64,000 nucleotides of DNA. Origin: Callorhinus ursinus. Lineage: Eukaryota; Chordata; Mammalia; Carnivora; Otariidae. The notes below the pieces were generated by a model. It made no database searches. It was given only the letters and a program-made list of their open reading frames with translations, and was not told the DNA's origin. The stretch is from assembly GCF_003265705.1 (NCBI RefSeq), contig NW_020312817.1:30095820-30159819 (forward strand), read 5' to 3'. The position numbers and the translations under genes are program-made. Below, piece after piece: positions 23,428 through 36,617 of the stretch. Numbering within the stretch: position 1 is the first letter of the stretch; each line of letters opens with the position of its first letter.

Positions 23428-23441
23428 CCAGCAGAGGGCCT
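23428..23441 (+). promoter_or_regulatory. Possible CTCF core motif in intron 1
   Basis: CCAGCAGAGGGCCT matches the CCAGCAGAGGGC form of the CTCF core exactly over its first 12 bases. It lies 4.3 kb into intron 1. Confidence 0.4.
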
Positions 23442-24558
23442 ATAAAATTATGATACTAGGGTATGGGAAGAGAAACCAATGCAAGTAAACAAGGAAATAA
23501 TTAGTTCCTCCCAGAAGTAAATATTGACAAAATATGGAGAGACTATTCACTGCGCATACATAAATGACAGGACTTGGTGACCTTCGCTTTGACTCTCAAG
23601 CTTGCAGAATCCTGTTATTCAGGAATCCAGTCACATAAAACACTTGGCAAAGGGCAAATGAATTGCATAGTACCAGAAAGGCAAAAATAGCACATCTAGA
23701 GATATTTGCTGCCATTAATTCATGCTTAACAGTGACCAGCAGAATCCACATGCAGGTATGTTGGCAGTGCAGTTGTGAACAGGTTAATTTATGAAGAATC
23801 CTTAAACTGTGGGCATTGTGTCTAGCGATAGGTATTTAGTGAAATGGTGCATGCAGGTTTCTGTGTTCTGTGCAGCTTGGTTAGAAGCGATGCCTTGGAT
23901 AAACAAGGGAACAGCTTGTGGGTGCTGGGGACAGGCATTATGGAGTTGGGAGGAGTAAGTAGATGACCCTAAAAAGATAAGGGAGTGGGAGGACCAAAGA
24001 ATGACAAATGGGAGAAAGGAAAAATATTGAATTCATCTTCGGGCAACTGTGTCATCCTTTGAAGAATAATCCAAAATGCATTCCAGACATTAATTGTGAA
24101 ATTCTTGAAAAAAATGTGGGTGTGTTTAACATGTTTCAGGTGACGGCAGGAACATGGCAGGATAGCAGTGCTGCTTTAGAATGTGGACGCCGTCAGATGA
24201 GCCATGGTATGATGGATGGAAGGCCAGGTGTGTTTGGTGAAGCAGGTTCCTGTAATACTGTGTTCCGGATGTGGCACAGGCGATATCAGGATTTTCGAGA
24301 CACCCCAGTACAGCTCAATTAATTATTCGAAGAGGAAACTAGACTAGCCAAGCATGCATGAGTAACAAACTGAAAGCCTTCCTTCTCAGCGGTTGACTTC
24401 TCCAAAGCTGAATTTTCAGAGATCTGACTTGTCTTTGCATAGAAATCAGTCACTCTTTCATTGATTTCCTGCTCTGTACCAGGCCTTCTGCTGAGGCAGA
24501 GGGCAGCTGGGGAGCTTGGGGACCTCTCAAATTTGTTCCCTACTCTCTATACTCTTTT

Positions 24559-24883
24559 CCTTCCTCCTTCCCTTTCCTCCCTCTCTTTCTTCCTTCCTCC
24601 CTTCCTCCCTCCCTTCCTCCCTCCCTTCCTCCCTCCCTCCCTTCCTTCCTCCCTCCCTCCCTTCCTCCCTTTCTTCCTTTCTTCCTTCCTCCTTTAAAGA
24701 TTTTATTTATTTATTTGACAGAGAGATAGAGTGAGCCAGAGAGCACAAGTGGGGGGAATGACAGAGGGAGAGGGAGAAGCAGGCTCTCGGAGCCATACCA
24801 CTCAGCACTCGATCCCAGGACCCCGGGATCATGACCTGAGCTGAAGGCAGATGCTTAATGGACTGAGACACCCAGGCGCCCCT
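24559..24883 (-). mobile_element. Carnivore SINE whose tail has expanded into a (CTTC/CCTCC)n tract
   Basis: The SINE body (24695-24883) is reversed, and its tail side continues into about 135 nt of CTTC/CCTCCCTT repeat. Near-identical 14-bp duplications (CTCTATACTCTTTT at 24545-24558, CTCTACACTCTTTT at 24885-24898) lie outside the tract. The microsatellite therefore belongs to the insertion. Confidence 0.88.
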
Positions 24884-25684
24884 CCTCTACACTCTTTTCA
24901 TCTCAATAAAGAATAAGGCAGCAAGACCTTAAAAAGTCTACATAATAGTACGGGTTCAAGCCAGGTAGAAATGATTTTGCAAGTGTGTATATGTTTAGTT
25001 GTTGAGTGAAGTAGGTGGTTAAAATTTGTTCTAGGAATCGCAGCATCTGAGATGATCTTTTCAGGGTCTGGTGGCAAAGCTGAAAAGGAGAATTTGAATT
25101 CAGATTAGGTTTAAAAGTATGAATAGGAGCTCTTTTTTTGCTGGGGGATGGGATCCTACCCATTCTTCTTAGAGCCTGTGCAACATACATCAGAGTGTTT
25201 CCCAACATCTGAGAATGAGGCTGCATTCTTAATGCCTTACTAGCTGTGGTTCAGAATGGCAAGTTTCCTTTCCAGAGTGATTTTTCTCCGTGTTCTAGCT
25301 TGTTCCACTTAGGCAGATGAGCGTGGGCAGTGAGCTGAGAGGTGTCCCTTTATATCAGGCATCTTTCCATCTCAGCCATTCCCTGCTGCTTGTCTGGCCA
25401 GTTAGCCTGGTCTGTGCTTCGACAGGACCTCCTCCGTCTTCTGGTCAGAGGAGTGGTTGTATAGACTTAAATTTAAGAAAGCCCTCAAAGTTAACATTTC
25501 TAAGAGTTCATGTTGGGCCTCACAACAAACACACATGCTACCTGTTACTATTACTACGTGGAAAAAAATGTTAAAAGATCCTTTTTTCTTTTACAAAACA
25601 AACAGATTTCAATTCCTTACCTCCCTTCCCCAGCCCCAATTAATTCCCCGTGCAAAAGACGTACACCTTGATAAAAGTGTGTCA

Positions 25685-25865
25685 TGGTTAGAAACTTGGT
25701 TTCTGAGGTCAAATCTGTGCATCTACTTCTGCACCTCTCAGTTTTCTGTCTGTATAGTGGGTTAATAATAGGGTTGCTGTAAGGACTCAGTGAATGAATT
25801 GCTTTGAAGCACTTGGAAGAGTGACTGGCAGTGACACTTAATAACAACAAAGGTACCAACCACTG
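25685..25865 (+). repeat. MIR SINE fragment
   Basis: 'ACTTGGTTTCTGAGGTCAAATC', 'CTCAGTTTTCTGTCTGTATAG' and the 'GACACTTAATAAC' tail are visible. Confidence 0.7.
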
Positions 25866-26559
25866 TAAGTAAAACAACTTGATATGGGTGCATTCTGTTG
25901 TTCTGCTTAATCCTCTTCTACCCGAGTAAGGATTATCAGTAGTTAAGGAGTTTGGGCTCTTAGAAAAGGAGCAAATTATCAAGCTCAGGTCCCCTCTTTT
26001 CTTCTACCCCAACACCATAAGTGCATAAGTAAAAAACTTATTTAAGGGCCTCTAAAGCTATTTGCTGCATTTCTTCAGATGTCCATTTGTTAAACTTTGT
26101 CTAAATCATTTGTATATTTTGGGTAAAAATAAAGAGGGAGGAACCTGAAATTTTTTGCATTACGTCATGGGAGTTATAAATGTAACCATTTATCTGTGGG
26201 CTCATATTTCATTTGGGGGAGAAGAGGGCACCTAACCTCACTGTAATTGGGACTGTACATTTTCTTTCACATTATATTCTGGAGGAAGAGTTTGCCTCTA
26301 GCTCCTGGAGTGTTCCCACTGCTGTTCCCCACAGGATTTGACCTGATGAGCTAAGGAGGCAGCTTGTGTTGCTGCAGCTCACCTGCTTTGGGACCCCAGG
26401 CCCACCTGCTGCTGAAGTTTGTACAAACTAGACAGAACTAGAGGTCAAACGTTTACCCAGCCCTTTCCTTCCTACCTGTTTCCTTGCTGTCCTTCCGCCC
26501 ACAGGTATTTACTGAGCAGCTGCTATGGGTCTGGTCTTTGTGCTACACTATAATGATGC

Positions 26560-26645
26560 TGCCTTTCTAAGCCTCAGTTTCCCTCTTGGTAAATAGTAAT
26601 AGGTAGCATGTGCGTTTGTTGTGAGGCTTAAATGAGATAAAACTG
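26560..26645 (+). repeat. MIR core fragment
   Basis: 'AAGCCTCAGTTTCCCTCTTGG' is followed by 'GTTGTGAGGCTTAAATGAGAT'. Confidence 0.65.
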
Positions 26646-26810
26646 TACTGAAATTTTAATGTGCACATAAATCACCTGGGGATCTCATTGAGCACGGAGG
26701 TCCTGATTCAGTAGGTCTGGGTGGGGCTTGGGTTTCTGCATTTCTAATAAACTCCCTGGTGATGCCAAAGCTGCTGATCCTGGGACCACACTTTAAGGAG
26801 CAAAAAGCTA
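26646..26810 (+). repeat. MER5A-like (hAT-Charlie) DNA transposon
   Basis: 'AATCACCTGGGGATCTC', 'CCTGATTCAGTAGGTCTGGG', 'CTGCATTTCTAATAAACTCC' and 'GGGACCACACTTTAAGGAGC' closely follow MER5A. It is non-coding. Confidence 0.82.
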
Positions 26811-27144
26811 GTCCATAGAACAGAGCATGGCCTATGAGACCTGATAATGTTACCTGCTATTTTAGTTATTTGTCAGCCAAAATAAATAAGATAGGGACCC
26901 CCCTTTCACAGAGGCCATGGTCTAATGGCAGATAGCAGAGACGCTTATATCCAAGAGTTATTTACAGCTGTAAAGCCCTGAGAAAAGTGCTGAGCATCTC
27001 AAGAGCAACTAAGAGGGGCTCTAACTCTAACCACCAGGAAGGATTTAGTGGGGGGAGGGGGGTGGCGCCAACCAAGGTCTGAGGGTGTGCTCTTTTCCTT
27101 TCTGCTTCCCACTCCTCTGTGCAGGATGTTTTAGGAAAAAGAAA

Positions 27145-27390
27145 ATGGGTCTTGATACTAGACAAACCTATGTTCAAACCTCAGCTCTTATTTTTTAACT
27201 GAACAACTGACTTGCTTCGTTGTTTTGGGCTCCGGGTTCCTAGTCTGTAAAAATGGAATACTTGCAGCTTTCTGTGAAGTAGATGCTGTAATGAGGTTTG
27301 GAACACATACATAGATATATAAAATCACATAGATAATGTGTGTGTGGGTGTGTGTAGAGTGTAATTCCTGGCACCAAATAGATTTTTAAA
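27145..27390 (+). repeat. MIR SINE, diverged, with a GT-rich patch
   Basis: 'ATACTAGACAAACCTATGTTCAAACC', 'TAGTCTGTAAAAATGGAATAC' and 'TTCCTGGCACCAAATAG' are in MIR order. A TGTGTG-rich run lies at 27338-27356. Confidence 0.65.
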
Positions 27391-27786
27391 AAATAATGTT
27401 AATTCTAATTTTCATTCTGTTACCCTGAATTTCATTTTCTTCTTTGTTAGCTTTATATAGAAGTTAAAAAAAAAATGCACTTTGTGACACACAGCCCCTT
27501 CACATTCGAGTCTAGTACTGCTGTAGTTCCTAACCTCTTTGCTGTTTCAGCAGAATGTGGACATTTGCTTGATTTTGTGGTTCGTGTTCCTAGTACCAGA
27601 GGGCTATTTCAAACTAAGACTTTTTAAAAGGTGACCTATCTTAATATTGATGGCCTGTGGTTTAATGGAAGCAAATTAAATTTCCCTTTATTGTTAGAAG
27701 TTTTCTGTGGGTTTCAGGGCATCCCTGGAGACATGGGGGACCCCAGGAGTGTCACCAGGGCAAGGCTGGGATCACTGCAGTTACAA

Positions 27787-27822
27787 AAGGAAGGAAGGAA
27801 GGAAGGAAGGAAGGATGGATGG
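27787..27822 (+). repeat. (GGAA)n microsatellite
   Basis: About seven GGAA units, then GGAT units. Confidence 0.9.
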
Positions 27823-28664
27823 AGCCGCCATCCCAGCCGGCTCAAAGACAAGGGCAGGTGAAGAATGAGCAGGAGATGGTGTGCCGCCCAGAGGACATCT
27901 GCATGGCTTTTCTTGATCCTGTGGGTTCCAGCCATCCTTCCTGTGGACTAATACCACGGCTTTCCCGTGGACTTGCCTTGTAGTTTCGCTGCAGCATCTT
28001 TGTACTACAGTGGAAGGCTGGGAAAGAATGCCTAGAATTAAAATACCTGAGTTCTTGTCTCTTTAGCTCCTGCGGTAGGTGCGGCCCCCACTTTAGGAAG
28101 ACAGAACTGCTGCGCTGCCTCCATGCCTGCAAATGTGTGTCATTTTTACCCAGTAAATATGGGCTGAGGACTCACAAAGCAAATGCTTTATACTGGCTCT
28201 TAGGGAACAAGGAGAAAGAACTTGATGAAGATATAATCCTTGCAATCAATAGTTTCTAACTCTTTTTTATTTTCTTCTTGACAACCAAACCTTACTATCA
28301 CACAATAGAAATTGAATTTTCTTCCCGAAACTCTTTTAGGACCTGTCATTGTAGTGCCTCTATCTTTCATCAAGAGCGCTGGTGTTCAGATAGGTAACTT
28401 ACAAGCAAGATGAGCTAAACTTTGAAACTTCAAGGTTTTGTTTAAGTATGTGCTTGTCAAATCCAAAAATAGCACCCTAATTTGGAATCACCTGGGAACA
28501 TTTGTCTTATGAACATTTAAGAACAAAAATTAAGTGTTAATTATATTTTAAGGTGTTATTTTATGTTTCAAGTTCCTGAGAAGATAATTTGAAGAATCTG
28601 CTCTTTGGAAATTTTAGGGAAGTGCTTAGTCCTTAACAAGGAGCCGCTCTGGCTATAGCAAGGT

Positions 28665-28684
28665 AAAAAAAAAAAAAAAAAAAA
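28665..28684 (+). repeat. A20 homopolymer
   Basis: Twenty uninterrupted A, with no SINE or processed gene copy recognised upstream. Confidence 0.95.
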
Positions 28685-29415
28685 GATATAGGCTGTAACT
28701 AGAGACTCTGCCTGTCTTATTTAGCATTTCAAAACAAAAACCATAAACAAACATCTCAGATTCAAAACAGAAAGGAATTTCTGGCAGGGCAGAATGAAAC
28801 CTGAGCCTGCAAAGTCCTGGGTCTACAAGAGGTAACTTATTTAGCTTCTTATCCAAAGGCCACAAGCAAAACGTTTCACAGCTGTGATAAAACAAAAGGC
28901 ATATCAACATTGGAGAGTTGTGATACTTCTTTTTTAAGACTCTAAAAGACCTGCCAAAATAAGGTAAAGCTATCATAAGGAAGTTTGACCTGAGCTAGAC
29001 TTTTCATCTTAACGATTAGTTGGACCACTTCAGACCCATCACATGTGAGGAACCATACATACGGGATGTAGGTGCTCAGTACCCTCAGTGTGTGTTTATA
29101 ATTCTGCAGAGAGAGAACATTCCATCATCTGGTCGAATGTAGATCTGGAAAACCTTCACATGGTTTCCCCTTTTTCCTCACTCTCCATAGTTGGCACATT
29201 TGCTTTTTTAAAGACACGGACATTTACATTCTGCATGAGGAAAAAGGGATAAATAGTTCTGTCTCTGAAAACCAAAGTAGAGAGATGTTTCAATGGTTTG
29301 AGGAAGATTGTATGTTTTTCAGAACTACTGAGTTCTTCTATTTCAGACAGATCTCAGGAAAATTTATTACCACTGTCTGTGACATAAAAATGAAAGGCCA
29401 AAAAATTTCCATGTT

Positions 29416-29614
29416 CTATTTTTTTTTTTTTTTAAAGATTTTATTTATTTATTTGACAGACAGCAAGAGAGGGAACGCAAGCAGGGGGAATGGGAGAGAG
29501 AGAAGCAGGCTTCCCGCTGAGCAAGGAGCCTGACCCGGGGCTCCATCCCAGGACGCTGGGATCATGATCTGAACCAAAGGCAGACGCTTAATGACTGAGC
29601 CACCCAGGTGCCCC
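29416..29614 (-). mobile_element. Carnivore tRNA-derived SINE, 13-bp TSD
   Basis: The reversed body has its T-rich tail at the left. AAATTTCCATGTT is duplicated exactly at 29403-29415 and 29615-29627. Confidence 0.93.
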
Positions 29615-30950
29615 AAATTTCCATGTTTTAATCAAAAGAATGAATGGGTTCATATATATACCAGTTTGTGACAGGAAGGATTTAAGGCTGCTCAGAGAAA
29701 GAAATAGTGCAACATTCTTGCATGTGAGAGTGTACCGTGACACAGGAGACAAAGTAGCCATGCTTTCAGATCTGCTTTCATCCCTTAGTAGCTCAGTAAC
29801 TCAAATAAAACCTTCTCAACTTCCCTTGATGTTGCCTTAATTTTATCTAAAGGGAATTAGGTAGTTGCCTACCTGAAGGCAGAGGAACTGAACTGATGAT
29901 ATCTTAAGGCCTTTCTGGTCATAAGATCTATGTTTTTTACGACCTAGAAGTGGGGCACAGGAGTCAAATATTACCTTGTGTTTGCGGAGCCAAGGAAGGG
30001 AGAAGTGGTCGTGTCTACAGGACTCCTTGCCAAGGGCTGTCGGCGGAAGGGCTTGGAGGAAAAGATCAAGCGTTCTCACATAGTTCTTTTTATTGCAAAG
30101 CGGTGGAGAGGGCAAAACACAGTGATCGGGACATTATTGACGTCTTTAGATGCTGGCAGTCTTTAAGCCATGGTGACTGTTGGCCCAGCCTGGATTCGGG
30201 GTAGAATTTATGCCTCTCTTTTGTGAATGGGCTGGCCTGCTGCTTTCACTCTTTCTCCGTTTCCCTCCTTTACTTCATTAATTACGATGACTGTGAAGTA
30301 GGTAGGTGACAGCTACCACAAGGGGAGAAGCTTGAGCAAAGACAGGCCGAAACTTGCCCAAATTCACATGTTCATTTCTGCCTCTGACACTAGGAGAGAG
30401 TTGAGTAATTGCTGTTCTTCCTAATATTGCAGGCGGCAGCCAAATTCCCAGCATTCTTTTACCTTTGCGGCTGTTTTCACTTGCCAGGGAGTTTCCTTCA
30501 GGAGCAGGCTGGATTTAAAGAAACATAGCAGTCCTTGCATGTGAGGGTTGGGTGGGGGTGGCCAGGGTACTGGCCCATGTGGCCCTTGGGCGCCTCACAC
30601 CGGGAGGATGAGCTGAGGAGTCTCTGCAGAGGGACATGCTGCATGCCCTGCCAGCCCCCCAGGTTACCTCTGTGTGCCGCGAGCCCCGGGAGCAGGAAGC
30701 CCTGCGTGTCTGTGAGACACCAAGTCTACCCTGACGGTATTTCAAGAACAGGCCAGCTGTGAAGCTCAGGAAGTTGTCTCTTGGGGTCTAGAAACCCCAC
30801 CCATCCTTTGCATATTGTCCAGGTGGTGTGGACCCGTGCATGGCTCTGAAACTTGATGTAATGTGAATTCTTCCAAAGAATGGGACGCCCAGCCCAACCT
30901 GCAGTGTACACCAGCAATCAGTTTGCTTTGCCTTGTGGATATTACATTTT

Positions 30951-31135
30951 TGCCAAGAGCAGCCTTCCAGAATGAGGTGCTAGTTAATTCCAGTCGGGCA
31001 TTTATTCGTTAATAAGTCTGCTGAATGCTAAATACTCCATTTGGGAGTATGTGACTGGAGAAAACTCAGCAGCTAATTATTATGTAGATCTCTTCTGTGA
31101 TTCTCACTTTCAGTTCAATTACCTAAGCCACCAAT
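30951..31135. promoter_or_regulatory. Enhancer-like intronic block (homeodomain-type sites), tentative
   Basis: A non-repetitive stretch contains several TAAT cores (GTTAATTCC, CGTTAATAAG, GCTAATTATTATG), a TGCTGAATG half-site and a 7-bp inverted repeat (31032-31038 / 31044-31050). This texture is common in conserved developmental enhancers. Conservation cannot be tested here. Confidence 0.25.
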
Positions 31136-31324
31136 CCTTAGCAGTGTGAACTTGTTTCATTTTTAGTTTTCGGTGATATTTTGCTTTTTGCTCCGAAAGT
31201 TTTTTGTTTTTGTTTTTGTTTTTAACTATGAGATTACTAATAACTGGATAGACATTTTATGTTGTTTAACCGAAAACCTTTCTGGGTTGTGGAGTACTGT
31301 GGCTTGCTCTGTTTTTTGTTTGTG

Positions 31325-31356
31325 TTTTTTTTTTTCTTTCTTTCTTTCTTTCTTTG
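31325..31356 (+). repeat. T run and (CTTT)n microsatellite
   Basis: A T tract passes directly into about five CTTT units. A TTTTTG-repeat patch lies nearby at 31200-31222. Confidence 0.85.
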
Positions 31357-33759
31357 ATGATAACTGAAGTTAAATCCTGTTCCGGATCGTATCCTGTCTG
31401 TCCTTCCAGGGTAGATTTCTGGATAGCTAATTAATGGTGGTGTCTGAAATAGCCATTGAGGGGTGGCTGGTGTTCATTTACTAATCGGAGCTTTTGCTGA
31501 AAAAACTAGGTTCTGTTCTACTCTTCTTTGGTATATCAATAGGTCTTTATTTGGTTTTCTTCCTGCTTGGTTGGTGCATATTAGCTTGAGAACTTAAGAA
31601 CTTTTAAACTTGGGGGTGGGGGCAGTAATGACGGTGTGAACGCCTAGGGCCTTCTCTCTAGAACACTTCTCTCTTGGAAGTGGCCAGGGTGTTCAGTGTG
31701 TGTTTGCTGCCACCAGAGTCTGTGCTAGAAGGTCTGTTTGGTACTTCTCATGCCCATGACTTTGTGCTGTGCTTTGGCCCTCCTTCCCCGGTGAATCCCT
31801 GCCATGACCCAGGGTAAGCTGTATCTCAAGCACCCTGAAAGGCTTGCTTTCCAGCATTCTTTCCATTTGCCTCCACATTCTTCCCAGCATGGTTGAATGC
31901 AGCTCTCCAGCTATTGGTAACCCAACTAGTAAGAGAAGCTGGTGCCAAGCATCAAATCCTCTGCGAGGACCTCTTCCAGTAACGGTGTCTGCACTAACAG
32001 GATAGCAGAGAGGAGTTCTGTAGAAATGTTTGGAGGGGACGTGTTCGCCAGTACGTGAGATTCATTTGATTCTGTGGAATATGATAATATGGGTCAGCAA
32101 GTGGTAAAAGTTCATAATACAGTGTTCTTCACATGGTTGTGGTGGACTTGCTAGCCTAAAAAGGTGTGCCCAGGATGGTAAAATATCTTGTAGCATCAGC
32201 AACTGGGCTCCTGGTACGCTTACAGATGTGACTTTGAAAGACAATAAGCTGTGATAATTCTTTCTTTCAAGATGTAGGTAACTTCATATCTTTGGATAGA
32301 GGATGACTGTGTGTGTGTGTACAGCTGCTAAGAGCACACTACAAAGAATACTTTGCATTGTGTTATGTGCTGAAAACAACTTGCAGTTGAAGCAAATTAA
32401 GTATACTATCTACTCTGTAGATCAGCAAACTGAAAATGACTTCTTAACAAGTAAAGATTGTGCAGTTTTATTATACTTGAAAAAAACAATTCTAATTAAA
32501 GTGCTTTGGCTTTTAAACTGGTTAATTGGGATATCTATACATGAGCAAGTGGAACTCAGAAAGATTACTGACTTCATTTCTTGCTGATTGGGACAAAAGA
32601 TTTATTATCCAAGGGGCAATGTGGGCTGATTTATAGTAGGTTATCACTAAACATAGTTTTTGGCCTTACGCAGGAATTTTAGATGTGATAACAGAAAGGA
32701 AAAGCAGAAATTTAGGGTGAGAAATGGAATACCTCTATAGGGAAATAAGCACATAAAAGAAGCCAGAGGTGTTTTTGGTTGGAAGGAGATGAAATTATTT
32801 TCAAAGACTATGTTGGGAGAAGGTGAGTGAGCTCTCGACAACCAAGTTTATTGACTATCTATTCAGGAAATTGTACTCAATGCTTTGGAAAAAGACTGCC
32901 AGTAGAGTTCTGGAAAACTTGAGGGAGAAAAAGTATTTACATGCTTTATAACATAAAACATGTCCAAAAGAAATATATAGTTACAGCTACATTTGGCACT
33001 GAAAATAGTCATGTATTATATTTTTTAAACTGTGTGTGAATGTGTAAGCATGTGCCCTGGAGTCAGAAATGCTTGGCTGATACCATTTCTTGAGAGAATG
33101 GAAAAGTAGAAGGTATGAGGAGCCACAAAAAGGGAGAAAACATAGAGGATGACGAGCAGTAAAGGAGGAACAGTGAATTGTTTTTCCTTTGGAGGGGATA
33201 TATTTCATGTGCATAATGATTCCAACTTTTTTTTTTTTAATAATCTTAGTATAATAAGCGTTTAACTTCCCATAGAGCCTTAGTAATTTGCATGTCATTA
33301 CTAAAAGCCCACAGGTAAGGGAAAATTAGACTCCTAAATTCAGTACCTGACTGTTCTCAAGGTGTTGGCTTTCTAACGTTGTTTCAAGTTTATGTTGGGC
33401 AAAGACCCTTTGAGAATGCAGAAAATTAGGAGATCTGTTCGACACATGCTTCCCAGTATCTGTCACAACTAGAGGTTTGGGGGCAAAGCCGGCAACTGGA
33501 AAATGGGTGTGGTGTCCGCTTTCAGATTCCCCCAGATTGTCTTTACATCCTTCAGAATGTGTTCTTCGTTCTTCAAACCCTGCCATTTTATGCTGCTTCC
33601 TGTGTGAGGACTTCCTGCCCTGCCCAGGAAAAAGCAATGCCATCCCCCCACCCCCAGTGCCCATAAATAGCACTTTCTCCTTCCCCTGTTATAACATTTT
33701 TCACACTGTGTTAGAGTTCACATTTCTGTCTCTCTGCCTCATTGTGATCGATTCGAATG

Positions 33760-33825
33760 CCAGGATTGTGTGTTGTTCTAGCGCTTGGCACACAGGAAGA
33801 ACTCAATGAGCATTTGTTGACTAAA
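33760..33825 (+). repeat. L2 3'-terminal scrap
   Basis: 'GCGCTTGGCACACAGGAAGAACTCAATGAG', then 'CATTTGTTGACTAAA'. Confidence 0.7.
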
Positions 33826-36599
33826 TCTAGACTCAAGGTCATCCAAGATATTATACAAAAACTTTTCCATCTGAACTTGTTTGGTTTGCATTGTGGGAAG
33901 TATTGAGAGAATCCCAGTGAGAAGTCTCATCATTGCAGAAGGAAGCTTGGAACTGGTTACCCAGGTCCTCTCTCCTGTCCCCCTCCCCCCTCCCCCTCCC
34001 CCAGTCATCCTTAGAATTAAGTTTTTAAATTTTGCTGTGATAGGTTAGTTTCAGCTGTATTTATTTTGGCTAATATTTAAAGGTAATTTTTATTTGTGAG
34101 GACTTTTCCTTCTTTGCCAGTTTGCCATAAAGGTGTCCACCTTTCATTCACCAACCTTTCATCAGGTTGTAAAAATTTTCCTCGTGGGCAGCAGCTTGTA
34201 ACCTGTTTACCCTCAGGGATCTGGGACACTAAGCAGTTGAAATGCTACAGTGATCAGCTATTTGTAAACTATAACTGATAAACAATTACAAATTATTATA
34301 TAGACATGCGTCAGATATGTGACCATATGAATAATTGATAATAAACGTCTGTATTTTCTGCAAATCTAGGATTGTGTCTGAAGCATGTATGTGGACTAAT
34401 CAGGAGGGAGTTTAAGTTAACAAACATGCAGAGAACTTTCCATTCGTGTTACACCAGTGAATGACACAACCTATTTACTGCGGCAGGTGATCTCCAAATG
34501 TCATCAGGAATTTAACTGTGCACCTTCTTTGGGGAAGGAACTCCGAAGCCAACAACATGAGGGTGGAAGTGTGTGACTGTGAATAATAAAAATGCCTCAC
34601 AAGGGTTTGAACAGGAAGTCCATAAGAATGCAATATAAGGAATTTAAAAAAGCAAAATTCCTTTTGGATTTTCTCCAAACCCTATGACTTCAGGGACTGA
34701 GGAATTCTTGATGACTCGTGGCTGGAGTCCCAACTTGTTATTAAGCCGGGTGGAATTGTTTTTCCTTTAGCACCAGTCATGAACTCTTTGTTTGTTTGTT
34801 TACTTTCCTGAAAGTCTTAAAGTGGTTTACAAATTAAGACACTAAGGCATTAGACACTTAAGGACACAACACTAAATTATAACCTTTGGGTAATATATTT
34901 GGTATTAAAGTTTTCAACTGCTAGAAAAGGAGAGATTTGGCCAAAATAAGGATACAGGGTCATAGACAGATATACAGAATTATCCTGGTATAAGTCAGGC
35001 ATCTGTAACCTTTTGTGACTTTAGTTGAGTGTGCCCAGAGAGCCCCATTCCCTCAGTACAGTTTTAATTTTGATGTCTCTGGTACAGCATGTGCCTTCGA
35101 CTTTCCCATGTTTAAGATGCCCATCCCACATGTGATTGTAATTGTTTATAATATTAGTGACATGGCTGGCGGCTTTGCAGTAACCCACTTGAGAGCACCA
35201 GTTGTCCTAAAAGCTTTCGAAAGGGGGAGGAGGGCAAGCTGGAACTGATCGTTAAGTAAGGTTTAGGAGTAGAGCTCTAGTTTTCCATGATTCTTTGTTG
35301 GTGATGAAAGGTTCAAGATTTTAAGCAAGGTAATTTTTTTGAGCATCCACTGATGATTTTCCTGTAACTCTTTAAAAATATACTTTTTTACTTTTAGGTG
35401 GCTTCATTACTGTTAAAGGTTTAAAAGTCAGCTTCCAGACATTGGGAAGTTGTTCTCCTTCGAGTGTTGGCCTTCTCTAAGACTTTATCGGCAGAAAGAG
35501 TATTTAACTTGAGGGTGGATACTGCCCAAATTAGAGGTATCACAAAACCTGTGGCTCTTCTGTTAACTTGAGGTAGAAGGTGAAGGACCGAGAACTGTTC
35601 TTGCTGCTAGAAGAGCATATTTACTCTCAGTCTTTAATACAATAAATGAATGGAGGCAGAGAATGGGGAAACACACTTGAAGGAGAGAGGGCCCCTCTTG
35701 TTGTAAGCCAAAGTAAACAGTTCTGTAACTGAAAAGTAGACTATCAGGAAGGTGAGAACCAGAGAAGTAGGTGTCAAGTGCAACCAGCAAGTACCATTTT
35801 CAGCTACAGAGATAGCCAAGTTGCCCCGAGTCCCAAAAAAGAACCTCTCAGAGGTATTTAGGGGAAATCAGTTTCCTGAACTGGCCTTTCATGGGCCTAC
35901 AGCTGGACCCAGGGCCAGGGCTGGGGGAGAAAACAAACAGATGTGATTCTCTGAGGGGGTAGAGATGAAGTCGCCAGTAACCAAGGGAAAACTTCAGGGG
36001 AGCCCGTGGACTGGCAGAATGCAGTGGGAAGGCATCCCTGAGTGTGCGTGATGTTAGAGTTAATGGAAACAGAGACGTTTTCTCTCTGTCTTTTGTTACA
36101 GTGGAAAACTGTGTCATTACAATGGACAGCTGCATACACATTGCAAATGATGTGATGTGTGCATGTACTTACACACATCCACATACGCAACATGTGCACA
36201 CACACAGACTTCCTTACGGGGTCACAGTCTTGCCCTGATCGTCTCTTTGTGTCCATTTTTCTACCACGATAGCATTTTTTTCTAAGTGGAGCTGTTAGAC
36301 TCTGTTCATTCCAACAGAAAAAAAAATTCTGTGGCCATCCTTAATTAATTTATATAAATAAAGACATGTAGATTGTCTCCTAAGAGGCTTACATAAAGCT
36401 CTGGGCATCTCATTCCTGTGTTGTTTCTTCTGTAGTTAGTAAGATACTTTTTCAGGTTTAGAATTGCTGATGTCCTGCTCATGCCGTGTTTCGAGAAAAG
36501 GAGACCATCAAAAAGGACTGATACAGAAATTTCTTAGAACTTTTTATACTCAGAGATTCTTGGAGCTTATTGCATGTGGGAAAGGGTCTTCCCTTGTTA

Positions 36600-36617
36600 A
36601 AAAAAAAAAAAAAAAAA
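36600..36617 (+). repeat. A-homopolymer
   Basis: Eighteen A at 36600-36617, with no recognisable mobile element attached. Confidence 0.9.

Noticed and set aside
28640..28684. A20 tract as the tail of a processed pseudogene
   Set aside because: No gene-like sequence or target duplication precedes it.
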